Positions 1 through 8,869 of a DNA stretch of 64,000 bases are shown here, piece after piece. This DNA is from Kappaphycus alvarezii. Lineage: Eukaryota > Rhodophyta > Florideophyceae > Gigartinales > Solieriaceae. Numbering within the stretch: position 1 is the first letter of the stretch; each line of letters begins with the position of its first letter. The notes beneath the pieces were generated by a model, which did not search any database, had not been told where the DNA came from, and saw nothing but the letters and a program-made list of their open reading frames with translations. The stretch is from assembly GCA_002205965.3 (NCBI GenBank), contig NADL03000131.1, positions 160,735 to 224,734 on the forward strand, given 5' to 3'. The position numbers and the translations under genes are program-made.

Positions 1-480
1 CGGGCATGGAAGCCCGCCCGAATTCTCGGCCGTCGTCTCTCCCCGTATTCTTCCTCTAGCTTAAATGTCTGTCCTGTGAACCTGCCAGGTTCAAGCGACA
101 GACATTTGAGCTAGGATTTGCTTCATACATACCGCCACTACGCCTCCATCTGCGTGTGCGCTGATGGCTCAATTCCACGCCATAACCTCCTCCGTGATCG
201 GCTTATCTCTGAACTGTCGGTTTATTATATTGGACTGTGTCCTGTTCGCGAGTGGGCGCTTCCACAGGACGCCATTAGACCACCTTAACATCGCCGCCGC
301 CTGGATTTCTACATCAATAACGATTAGTTTGCCCCTCTGCCACACGGCTTTGACGTGACGGCTATTAGTTCCCAGTCCGAGCCCTACATTCGCATTCGCA
401 ATCCCGATCCATCCGCTGCTTTCTCTGCCGCTGAGCGGTGCAAAACCCTCCACTATGGCCCCCTTGTGCTTATCCGTCAT
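1..480 (+). pseudogene. RLE-type LINE, C-terminal fragment (L7)
   Basis: This is the end of a non-LTR retrotransposon reverse-transcriptase protein, cut by the window edge. At about 143-210 the forward strand reads SICVCADGS followed by RHNLLRDRL, the Cys/His-rich stretch that precedes the restriction-like endonuclease in R2-, NeSL- and CRE-type LINEs. At about 329-373 it reads PLPHGFDVTAIS, like the endonuclease core of the LINE at 52.6-53.8 kb, which has VCPCADGS and RPHGYDVTVIS in the same order. The parts lie in different frames, so the copy is dead. In a living element this domain nicks the target for target-primed reverse transcription. The assignment rests on motif order and on the in-window relative, not on a database match. 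Confidence 0.6.
56..114. repeat. 59-bp foldback (imperfect palindrome)
   Basis: The segment begins CTAGCTTAAATGTCTGTC and ends with its complement GACAGACATTTGAGCTAG, with inner arms GAACCTG and CAGGTTC. It would form a long hairpin with few mismatches. It sits inside the LINE fragment just before the Cys/His segment. It may be a miniature foldback insertion; no flanking duplication was established. Confidence 0.7.
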
Positions 481-938
481 CTACTTCTAGTGTCTATTGG
501 ACGGTTGTCCTCATATGAGGACTATTTCTAGCACTTCTTTTTCAATACAAACGTTTTTTACCTCAGCGCATTTCTTGTCCCTCCGCATTAGCTCATGAGT
601 CTAGATGGCCGATCAAAACAAACGTTTTCAAGATTGTTGACCTCGGTGAAGGCTAGAGCAGTTTTCCCTCACCAGCTTCCGCTCTTCGCAAGAAGTTGTG
701 AAAACGACTTCATTTCGGAAGGTAAAATAGTTCGTATTATCGTGGGGGTTTTCAGAAACGAGGGGGAAATTTTTGGGTTATTTTATGCATGGAAGATGTG
801 GTCGGTTATATCTATGCGGCTAATGCGTTATGAAACGAGGGCGCATGTATAGTAAAAATTACTGTACTGTAACTAAACATAAAAAATCTTTTTTCCAGTA
901 AACATTTAGGGCTTCCAAAACATTTACCTTTCCAAAAG
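481..938. other. Unassigned stretch with a dispersed-repeat relative
   Basis: No gene is recognised. The 16-bp palindrome GTCCTCATATGAGGAC occurs at 507-522 and again at 951-966. Around 757-830 the sequence GGGGGAAATTTTTGGGTTA and the following GCATGGAAGATGTGGTCGG match a stretch at 50790-50860, so this part belongs to a short dispersed repeat. Confidence 0.5.
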
Positions 939-979
939 TACCACCACCATGTCCTCATATGAGGACAATGGTGGTGGTA
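939..979. repeat. 41-bp palindrome at a LINE 3' end
   Basis: TACCACCACCAT, then the perfect palindrome GTCCTCATATGAGGAC, then AATGGTGGTGGTA. Twelve-base arms flank the 16-bp core with one unpaired base. The right arm is the (ACC)-type 3' end of the minus-strand LINE L1, whose tail also has an AATAAA signal (ATCTTTATTGG read on the plus strand). Confidence 0.75.
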
Positions 980-1013
980 AATCTTTATTGGTTGCACATT
1001 GTCGCACAGAAGC

Positions 1014-1643
1014 GAGGGCCGGAAAATATGGACCAAGTGGTCCCGACTCTGGAACCGGATAGGGGCATCTTCAGAGGCCTAGATATTTGGCAGGATTCAA
1101 TGGAGAATTCTATGCCGTTCGTGGATATTTGTGAGGATTGCCTGGTGGTGGAATGGATATTTCGGCGGAACTGTTTGGCTCTGATATAGAGGACTAAGAT
1201 ATTAAGGAAAGAATCTAGATGTTTATCCTGGTAGTATCTGCTATTAGTCTTTCTCGTTCAAACGATTCCAATTGATTCATTTTATGTTTCTTAGTATATT
1301 TCTTTGGGACTTTAGGGTTAGCCAAAAATTCTATATAAGCGGAGTAAACTGCTTTCTCTTGTGGAGGTCAAGCAAGTTGGCAGACAACTTCAAGTAAAGT
1401 CCCGAGTAGTAGGAAGTTGAGAGTCAACTCCAGACCCAAGAAATATTTTCCTACGCTTGTCACAGAGCATCAGTTGTAGACCCTGCCCCTTCCATACTTG
1501 CTTGTAGGCCTCTCAATTGTTTTCCTTATCCACTCCTTTTTGTTCGTTCAACTATACCGCGGTGGCACTTTTTCCGCCTGCAACACCTCCTCCTTGGGTA
1601 GTTGGTTCTGAATATCCCTTCTCCCGACGATTTACCCCTATCA
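1014..1643 (+). repeat. LTR A, 5'-truncated relative of the gypsy 2 LTR
   Basis: It contains the end of the U3 reading frame (MDQVVPTLEPD, VDICEDCL, then a stop near 1189). Next come a TATA box (TCTATATAAG, about 1330), the shared R/U5 region, and the family terminus CGACGATTTACCCCTATCA at 1625-1643. It interrupts LINE L1: the LINE tail is on its left and the LINE endonuclease region starts directly at 1644. Comparison with the LINE at 11944-12060 suggests some 90 bp of LINE were lost at the left junction, so no clean target duplication is visible. Confidence 0.75.
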
Positions 1644-2433
1644 GAGAATTCACGCAAAACGAGCAACGAAGTCGCGGAGCTACTGTTGAGGGGAGGAATT
1701 GTTGAAAAAAGAGGAGTGAAGGAAGCAAGGAGGCGGAAGAAACCCTGGTCGTCGTCGCCCAAGGCGCCATATGTAACAGTTCCGACCGAGGAGAAGAGGA
1801 TTTCGTTTTAGTCGCAGTAATTGCCGTACTGACGATGTTTCTCGCGCTTTGGGAGTGTCGCGGCAGCGCCTGCGTTACCTCTGTTTGGCGAGATGTGGCG
1901 GCGAGCAGAGGGGTTGGCAACGGTAACCTCGACAACTTTATCAGTACTGTGAAGGCCATAGGCAGCGGCAATGTAGATGTACATTCGTAAGGCAGGGTAT
2001 CAGAATGCCCAGGAGAATTGGGAACCTAGTAGAGGAGCGGATGCTCGACGAGGGCGACGATTCGTAACTTCTTTACAGAAGCAGGCGAGAGCGTTGCGGA
2101 GGAAGTGATGCCAATGAGTCGGGCCGTCTTCGTACTTGCAGGTCGAAGCGTGTTGGGCGCTTGGATATAAGACGCGTGCGACTTTGGCAGAGCGCCGGAA
2201 GCAGACCTCACAGCGAGTAGATCCAGGAAAAAGCGCGATACCAAGAGAGAGAGCCAGAACCATTACTGTGTCGGTATACCCTTTTTGAGTTGATTGCGGT
2301 TTTCTGAAAAACCATGGGATAGACCGGATATATTTTTCAAGAGTAAAACACCCAAATCTTTTTCCCCTTCAAGAGCCAGAGCGACTTTCAACGCAGAAGG
2401 GGACATGCATGTACTGCGGTGGGGTGAAGGAAC
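1644..2433 (-). pseudogene. LINE L1 endonuclease region
   Basis: Minus-strand reading with frame changes. GIALFPGSTRCEVC and QHASTCKYEDG form a C-x2-C...H-x3-C cluster. This matches GSTRCAVC...GQHSLTCKYEDG in the copy at 54.3-54.5 kb. Downstream the remains of the endonuclease core and C-terminus follow (compare TLAEREKHRHYG and the C-terminal ELRDFVTSFAF of the 54.9-kb copy). The Cys/His cluster precedes a restriction-like endonuclease in R2-like LINEs. The frame is broken by point indels and by the 113-bp insertion at 2259-2371, so this copy is inactive. Confidence 0.65.
2259..2371. repeat. 113-bp dispersed insertion with 9-bp target duplication
   Basis: The insertion is flanked by AGAGCCAGA at 2250-2258 and 2372-2380. 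The related LINE at about 54341-54352 lacks it and shows one copy of the site, so this is a real insertion. It has no obvious terminal inverted repeats or poly(A). Relatives (CCATTACTGTGTC..., AGTAAAACACCCAAA) lie at 50656-50772 and in part at 17498-17560 and 27233-27285. Confidence 0.7.
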
Positions 2434-3925
2434 TGTTAGGCGCGTGCTGATAGGAACGGATTTTTTGTCGCTGTCATCTACAGACTTTTAGTTTACTGTA
2501 CTACCTCCCCTTGTCCAAAATTGCTTATAGTTCCGGTCCTTCCTCGTCCTCCGGAGCCTTGCTTATCATTACCGCAGTCCTCTCTGAATTTACATCCATT
2601 TTATCTAGATATTTTTATACTGTATCTACCCCTCTGAATCGATCCCGAATCAATTTCTTTCTCCTTTTTTGCTTACTTCCTCCTCCAAATTCGTTTTTTT
2701 GAGAAAAAGGACGCCAAATGCACTACTACAAAAACCCTTGCAGATTTATTTTACCTATTCCTAATCTATAGACCTGCCCCGGGAGGCTATTTAAACCCCT
2801 TTATTCCAAGTTTCAAACGTCCCCGATCATTTTACTCATCACCCCTCCCCATCACACACTCAAAACACCCTCCATTGCCTCCCATTCCCCAAAACCTACC
2901 AAAATGAACAATTTATGCCCTCGAAAGTTATTTCCAAAATCGCCATCCCGGCCCCTAAACTCTATTCCCTACTCCCTTTCGGACCTACTGACCTTGATGA
3001 CTACCTGCGCCGGCAAACGAAAAAGAAGGTGATCGAATTCGTGCGTCGCCTTTTTATTGAGGATGAGGCGGAGGAGGTAGGCAAGGACGGGAGTGGTATA
3101 TCGAGGAGGGAGGTGGGGAGACTTTTGAGGAGTGCGGTAGCCCCTGAATTGGTCTACGACGTTAATAACGGGGAGGATGGTTGAAGAGGAAGAGGAGGAA
3201 GAGAAGGAAGGGGAAAAAGAGGAGGAAGAGGAAGAAAAAGAGGACGAGGACGAGGTGGATGATGAAAAGGGGACATGGAAAGTGTTGCAATGGTGGGGCC
3301 TGGCCTGAAGAGTATGGAACAAGTGGTGCCGACGCTGGAACCGGATGGAGATATCTTAGTAGTTTAGATATCTCCCAGGAGGAAATAGAGACCTATGAGC
3401 CGTTCGCAGATATTTGTGGGACTGCTTGGGCAGCATGGATATTTTGGAGTAGTTGCTTGGATCTCACTTAAAGAATGGGAAATAAGAGGACCTTGTTGAT
3501 TGTTAGTTTCTTAAGTATCTTTTGTTAGATTATATCGTCCACAAAATTGTTTTTTGCTCCTGGTACCTTCTGTATTTTCTTCGGACTTCAGGGGTAGCCT
3601 CTAGTCTATATAAGTTGAGTAAACTGCTTCCTCATGGAGAGGTCAAGCAAGTTGGCAGACAGCTTCAAGCCAAGTCCTGAGTAGTAGGGATTTGAGAGTC
3701 GACTCTTGACCCAAGAAACCTTTTACCTACGCTGCTCACAGAGCATCAGTGGTAGACCCTGCCCTTTCATACTTGCTTGTACCCTTCTCAACTTTCTTCC
3801 ACTATACACTCCTTGTTGTTTCGTTCAAACTATACCACGGTAGCACTTTTGTCGCTTGCAACAACTCCTTCTTGGGGTAGTTGGTTCTGAGTATCTCTTC
3901 TGTCCCATACAATTTACCCCTATCA
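2434..3925 (+). repeat. Solo LTR B of the gypsy 2 family
   Basis: The copy starts TGTTAGGCGC and ends TACCCCTATCA, the same termini as the LTRs at 55019-56497 and 62535-63999 but inverted. It is flanked by GGAAC at 2429-2433 and 3926-3930, a perfect 5-bp target duplication, so it arose by LTR-LTR recombination after insertion into LINE L1. It holds a TATA-like TATTTAAA at 2788-2795 before the U3 gene and a second TATA (TCTATATAAG) near 3604-3612. Confidence 0.92.
2904..3485 (+). pseudogene. U3-encoded acidic protein, broken copy in solo LTR B
   Basis: The ATG at 2904 lies about 110 bp after the TATA-like box. A one-base shift follows within ten codons. The good frame then reads PFGPTDLDDYLRR, KKKVIEFVRRLFIED and VAPELVYDVNN to about 3180. 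The acidic tract is frame-shifted and reads as Lys/Arg in one frame. The end is recognisable as DCLGSMDILE, a stop, then a degenerate LLGSHLKNGK before TAA at 3483-3485. Layout and length match the intact copy at 62965-63546. The function is unknown; it is annotated as a member of the U3 protein family of this window. Confidence 0.75.
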
Positions 3926-3930
3926 GGAAC

Positions 3931-4431
3931 AAAAAGATAGCAGAGGAGGAGGAAATGTTGGCACGGAGAGGGCCCGTGCTCGGTCGGGTGCTGCTGCGGA
4001 CAAGAACAACCTGTCAGACTCCGATTGCATGAGTTCAGTTGTGATCGCAGACTGGAGCCTTTCACCGGGGACCGTGATGAACAACGCTCGAAAAGTGCTG
4101 CAGCTGTAAGCGACGAAGGCAGCTGCGGATGGCGGGAGTATAAGAGCGAGATTCCAGACCGAGGATCTCTTCCCGGTGGCGATCGTGGAAAACGGTCAGC
4201 AGGTCGGAGATGAGTCCAAAAGAAGTAATTAGAGATGCTGCGTAAGCAGCCTCGGTAATGTTCGAAGTTTGCCGAAGGCCTAGATTCTCCATTGGGAAGG
4301 GGAGAGAGGCCTGGATCCAGGGCCGATTCGGGTAGGGCAATTGCAACTTGTGGAATTTTTCTGCTTCTGATCGAAGCCGGCGGTGAGTACCGCAGATTAA
4401 GTGGGGGGAAAGTGCGTAGCAAGTGCATGAA
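3931..4431 (-). pseudogene. LINE L1 reverse transcriptase C-terminal part
   Basis: Minus-strand frames give PESALDPGLSPLPNG, then PPGRDPRSGISLL and EHGPSPCQHFL. These align in order with the LINE at 53.85-54.28 kb (DRAWLQAPLPFSMGGLGLLQ, PPGRDPSVSV, EHGSLRADI). The GGLGL-type motif is typical of the region after the reverse-transcriptase palm in these LINEs. Several frame changes make it inactive. Solo LTR B separates it from the endonuclease part at 1644-2433. The sequence rejoins across the GGAAC duplication. Confidence 0.6.
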
Positions 4432-4454
4432 CTTGGTGGTGGTAAATCTTTATG

Positions 4455-4459
4455 GGTTG
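4455..4459. repeat. Target duplication GGTTG, left of gypsy 1
   Basis: GGTTG here and at 11939-11943 flank gypsy element 1. Joining the flanks recreates a sequence like the undisturbed LINE tail at 969-1012 (GGTAAATCTTTATTGGTTG followed by CACAGAAGCG). Confidence 0.9.
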
Positions 4460-5178
4460 TGATAGGGTAAATCGTCGGGAGAAGAGATACTTAGAACCAA
4501 CTACCCCAAGACGGAGGTGTTGCGAGCGACAAAAGTGCTACCGTGGTATAGTTGAACAAATAAAAAGGAGTGTATATGGGAGAGAGTTGAGAGGGCTACA
4601 AGCAAGTATAAAAGGGGCAGGGTCTACCACTGATGCTCTGCGACCAGCTTAGGAAAAAGTTTTCTAGGGTCTGAAGTTGACTCTCAACTTCCTACTACTC
4701 GGAGCTTGACCTGAAGTTGTCTGCCAACTTGCTTGACCTCTCAAGGAGGAAGCACTTTACTCAGCTTATATAGACCTTTCGGCTAATCCTAAAGTCTCAA
4801 TCAAACATACTAAATACCATAAAACGCATTCACGGGAATCGTGTGAACCAGAGAGACCATTAGAAGATATTTCCTCAAGGTAAATATCTAGGTGCCATAC
4901 CCATGCCAGCCACCCATCGGCCAGGGGTGGGAATTGATGTGGCCATTATATAGACCTTTCAGAGTCACTCGTAGTATCACCCACAACCTAGAACTGTACT
5001 GACATCCACTATGACAGCGTGTCCTAAAATAAAAAATCAACCGATGAATTTGCCACACTCACCCAAATTAAAAATATCTTGCAAATTCAAAAACTGTAAA
5101 AATATCTTCCCAGTTCCAATACTGTATACAATTATGGTCCTCATCTAAATTTTTTCGTGTGCGAATTTGCGCACATCA
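4460..5178 (-). repeat. Gypsy 1 3' LTR
   Basis: In element orientation it starts TGATGTGCGCAAATTCGC and ends GATTTACCCTATCA. The matching copy is at 11220-11938. About 320 bp at its 3' side are shared with the gypsy 2 LTR; the rest is not. Confidence 0.95.
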
Positions 5179-5189
5179 CGCCCTCCCGC
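5179..5189 (-). other. Gypsy 1 polypurine tract
   Basis: Directly upstream of the 3' LTR the minus strand reads GCGGGAGGGCG. This is the expected place for plus-strand DNA priming. Confidence 0.55.
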
Positions 5190-5211
5190 TCAAGACGAAC
5201 GTCCCGGCTCG

Positions 5212-6297
5212 TCACTGCTCTTGTTGTTCTTGTGGGAGTTCTATCCATTCATCAGGGAGAGTATAGGGTTCACTATAAGGATATGGTAGTAGCTCATTTC
5301 CAATATGATGAGAGAGTGTGTACCGTGCGATGACCGGCTCATCTCCTTGGTCAAGAGTTTCGTAGATTCGGCGTATGGTTTCATAGTGTTCTCTAATGAG
5401 CTCCTCCCGTTTCACTTCTCCAAACCTTCCAAATGTGAGGTAGTAAACGTAGTATGCAAACTTTTCTGGCAACGGGTCCAGAAACGGGTATCTGAAGGAG
5501 AAAAAAACTCGCAACATAAGGACTGAGTCCTCACGAGTAAGGTGCGCCCCGTGAATGGTCTGGAAGCACATGCAAATACTAATGGCAAAAAAGGAAATTA
5601 CTTCTGCTTCTCGAGGGTCCTCTGTCATTTCGCGAAGCCAACGTCTAATTGGTAGTCGTCCAATAATTAAGGATGCATAGTTTCCCCCTGGGAGACTAGG
5701 CGGTGTTTGAGGCGATCTTCTTGGCGATCTTCCTCGCTGCTCCCGACGCCTTGCCCTCTTCGATGATCCGCCCCGATCACTTGATGGTCCAGCTCGTATC
5801 ATCATCACGGCCTCGGGAGGATCCTGGTCTTCGGCTGAGGTTGTATTTCTGAGCGGAGCAACGTAAGGTTCCCATAGAGGATATGGGACCAGTCGATATT
5901 CCATATCAGGGGGCAAGCTGTAACCTCTCAGTCGCACATCTTGGTTGTTCTTGAGAAATACGTAAACTGGACGGATAATGTTCAGATATGTTTGCGACAA
6001 GTCTCCGATAGCTACCATTCCATACCTCCCTATAGAGTAATGATATATGACTTCCACAAACTCTGGACCTGCTTCCGTGAACCTTCCGTTTTGGAATGAG
6101 AATAGAACTCTGATCAATAGTCGGAAATCTTCTTGAGGTAGCAATGGTCCGTTCAACGTACGAAAACATAGGCATATATTAATGTAGAAATGGATGATTA
6201 CGTGGAGTTCGTAGTAGTCACGCGTAATCGAGATGATCCATTCCCAGGCCCTTTTTCCTCCCATAGGAATCATTCTATAGTTAAAGATGAGTATGCC
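5212..6297 (-). CDS. Gypsy 1 pol C-terminal extension: two copies of an unrecognised domain
   Basis: These are the last 361 residues of a 697-residue open frame (5212-7305) that starts within the integrase. Module A (extension residues about 20-150) and module B (about 225-350) align along their length. ICLCFRTLNG pairs with ICMCFQTIHG, LLIRVLFSFQ with LMLRVFFSFR, YSIGRYG with LTFGRFG, and LVPYPLWEPY with LLPYPYSEPY. A linker at about 165-205 is rich in Arg, Ser and Pro (KRARRREQRGRSPRRSP) and could be a nuclear localisation or nucleic-acid-binding segment. No membrane segment is visible, so an envelope is unlikely. The extension takes the place of the chromodomain seen in the gypsy element at 43.5-50.2 kb; a role in target choice is an inference. 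It is uninterrupted here and in gypsy 2. Confidence 0.85.
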   Translation of the reverse strand, partial: GILIFNYRMIPMGGKRAWEWIISITRDYYELHVIIHFYINICLCFRTLNGPLLPQEDFRLLIRVLFSFQNGRFTEAGPEFVEVIYHYSIGRYGMVAIGDLSQTYLNIIRPVYVFLKNNQDVRLRGYSLPPDMEYRLVPYPLWEPYVAPLRNTTSAEDQDPPEAVMMIRAGPSSDRGGSSKRARRREQRGRSPRRSPQTPPSLPGGNYASLIIGRLPIRRWLREMTEDPREAEVISFFAISICMCFQTIHGAHLTREDSVLMLRVFFSFRYPFLDPLPEKFAYYVYYLTFGRFGEVKREELIREHYETIRRIYETLDQGDEPVIARYTLSHHIGNELLPYPYSEPYTLPDEWIELPQEQQEQ

Positions 6298-7479
6298 TCG
6301 TGGTTGCGCATAGTCCTGTGTGAGAAGGAATTCTTCAGGCCTCTGATGGTAAGGGACCAGACGACGTGCATGGATTGCCCTCCTTGATCTCTTCCCTGAG
6401 CTTGAACAGAGCTTATAATGCGGGTGTCTTTCCTCCGTGACGATGCAAGGGTTCGAGTACTTTGTTTGGAAAGCCGGCCACTTCACAGCCTGTTGCATTG
6501 CTTTTCCGTGTGCTACAAGTACTTTAGAGCCGACTGAGAAAGTTTGGACTGGAGGCTCTTCATCCTTATTTCTTGTCTGTGTTAGCGCGCGGTGTGATCT
6601 CCAGCTTTCGGTGGCCAATAGTTCGACCTCTCTACTCTCTTCATCGATAACATTTGTTTCCATATCTCTCTGTAACATTCTAGGAGCTCTTCCGTACATT
6701 AGCTCAAACGGTGACCGTCCACTTCTTCCTCTTCTTCGCCGATAGCCGTATAACACTTTTGGTAAGGCATCTTCCCACTGGATTTCATTCTCGGACATAG
6801 TTTTCGATATTGATCGTTTGATGGTTCCAACCATCCTCTCCGCTTTCCCGTTTGACATAGGAGCATATGCGAGAACTGTCTTTAGCTGAATACCTTTTTC
6901 TTCCAAGAAACGAAGCAGTGAAGTTGCAGTAAAACAAAGTGCGTTATCCGAGATGATCCTTTTTGGAAGACCAAACGGTTCAATTATTTCTTTTTCGATG
7001 AATCTCAGGACCACTTCAGCATTGGCCTCCTCAACTGCAACTGCTATTGGCCATCCAGTAAGATGTTCCACCCCTATAAGGAGATATTTGTTTCCGGAAG
7101 AGGTTTCCTTGAATGGGCCGGCAAAGTCAATTGAAAAGGTTTCAAAGAGACCGGAAACTGGAAAGCCTAGAGTTGTCTTATACTTTCGTATTGGCGTGAA
7201 TTTTTGACAGTTGTCGCAGCTTTTCACGAAGTTATAGACGTCCTTATGGATACTGGGCCACCAGAATCTCTCAGTAACGAATTTTTGGTTGTTTCGAGAT
7301 CCCAATGCCCTAACTCATCATGAAAAGTCCTCAAGATCTTCATTCTTTCTTTCAAAGGGGCCACTAGTCGAGGACCGGCTTTCGTGTGTCGGAAGAGTTT
7401 CCCATTCCATGTGTAAAAGCCTTTTGATTCCTGCGTACCCAATTTCTGTGTTCAATATCAACCTTTCTCATTTCTAGTC
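6298..7479 (-). pseudogene. Gypsy 1 integrase
   Basis: The minus strand shows the zinc-binding HHCC region (FHDELGHWDLETTK, then CDNCQKF). The catalytic core follows with FSIDFAGPF (first Asp), RIISDNALCF (second Asp) and SNGKAERMVG (Glu). After the core, WPAFQTKYSNPC and HARRLVPYH resemble the GPF/Y-type module after gypsy integrases. The HHCC part is separated from the core frame by a one-base deletion near 7290 relative to gypsy 2. From 7305 down to 5212 the frame is open and continues into the novel extension. The enzyme would insert the cDNA into the genome. The family assignment is firm; this copy is probably defective. Confidence 0.9.
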
Positions 7480-8869
7480 CATCCAGGAATTTAATTAGTC
7501 CGTCAATATTAGCTTCGTACTCGTTATTGTTCGGCACTTGCACCTCGGCAACTCCGACGATTCTCGGAAGCTTTTTCATTTGGAATCAGTGGATCCCTCA
7601 AGCGGGATAGGTATCGGCAGGCTGATTATTGCGTCCGGGCCTATACACAATTTCAAACCGATATTCTGCGAAAATGTCGAGCCATCGGGCCAAGCGGTGA
7701 TGTACATCTTTCTTTTGGAATGCTGTCTTAAGTGCCTGGTGATCAGTTATCAAGACAAATTTCTCGAGTGATAAAAGGTAACGCGAAACTTTTTCAGTGC
7801 GAAGACAACAGCGAGCGCTTCTTTTTCGCAGACTGAGTATCTCTTTCCGCATCATTCAGAGTGCGACTTGCGAATTGAACCGGGTGTAGTCTTCCGTTTT
7901 CATCTTTTTGGGACAAAACGGCACCCAAAGACCGTTCTGAGGCATCTGTCTCCACAACAAATGGTCTCTTGAAATCTGGATACATGAGCACTGGGGGACA
8001 CATAGCTTATCTTTAAGCTCTTCAAATGCGGTTTGCATTTCCTTGTTCCATAAAAATTTTCCGTTCTTTGTTGTGCTGGCATGTAACGGTGCTGCAGTCT
8101 TGGCGAAATCTTTGATAAATCTCCTGTAATATGAGGCCAGTCCTAAGAAGCTTCGAACCTCCGTCTTTGAAGCGGGCCTTGGTGCCAACTTGATTTTTTT
8201 CGTTTTCTCTGGATCCACTTTAATTCCCTCTTGATCGACGATATGACCGAGTAATTGGATAGACGTTTTCGCAAAGAAGCATTTGCTTAACTTAATTTTC
8301 AGGCTGTACGCAGCTATTTTCTCCACCACAGTCTTGACATGCGATATGTGCTGATCCAAGGTTTTTGAGAATATCACTACATCATCGATATAAACTCTTG
8401 CAAATGGAAGTCCTTTCAAAACCTCGTTCATCATTCTTTGGAATGTAGCTGGGGCATTCATGAGACCAAAAGGCATCACTTCGAACCTGAATGTACCGGC
8501 TTTGCTGGTAAAAGTTGTTTTTTCCTTGCATTTTTCATCCAATGGAATCTGCCAATAACCAGTGTAAAGATCAATTGAGGTGAAGTATCTCCCGTCCTTC
8601 AAGTCCTCGAGGATTTCCTCCATTTCGGAATCGGAAATCGATCGGGTATCATTCTCTGGTTCAGTTGTCGGTAATCGACGCAAAAACGCAGCTTTCCATC
8701 CTTCTTTGGTGCGACCACAACTGGAAATGACCATGGGGATGAAACTGGCCGAATGATATCATTTTCCAGCATACTTGTAACATTCTCTGAGATAAATTGG
8801 TCATATTTTGGCGGTTGACGTCTAGGCCTGTGGTAAATTGGTTGAGTATCGGTAAGTTCAAATGAGTGA
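7480..8869 (-). pseudogene. Gypsy 1 reverse transcriptase and RNase H
   Basis: Reverse transcriptase motifs in order on the minus strand: FCVDYRQLNQ, FTSIDLYTGYWQIPL, FEVMPFGLMNAPATFQ and the active site VYIDDVVIFS. The connection domain follows with KVDPEKTKKIKLAP and FLGLASYYRRFIKDFA. RNase H shows VVETDASERSLGAVLSQ and FVLITDHQALKTAFQKKD, ending in VYRPGRNNQPAD. The frame changes at about 8600-8700, 7900-8000 and 7850, and again near 7600, each by one or two bases, while gypsy 2 is open at some of these places. The enzyme would copy the element RNA into cDNA in a cytoplasmic particle. Confidence 0.93.

Larger units (their letters stand above)
939..4431 (-). mobile_element. RLE-type LINE copy L1, interrupted
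   Basis: A 5'-truncated minus-strand LINE runs from about 4431 down to its 3' tail near 939. It is related to the plus-strand copy at 53811-55018. Three insertions break it: solo LTR B (2434-3925), a 113-bp insertion (2259-2371) and a truncated LTR (1014-1643). Its 3' tail (GGTGGTGGTAAATC on the plus strand) is the same as the tail abutting gypsy 1 at 4433-4459. L2 and L1 therefore lie head to tail in one orientation. Confidence 0.65.

Noticed and set aside
2969..3322. Ser-rich minus-strand frames opposite acidic tracts (also 28887-29231, 41797-41985, 55625-55891)
   Set aside because: Poly-Ser is the antisense of GAG/GAA-rich coding sequence in the U3 gene.
5212..6297. Retroviral envelope in the gypsy 1 C-terminal extension
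   Set aside because: No signal peptide, no membrane span, no Cys-rich surface part. It is fused in frame to the integrase.
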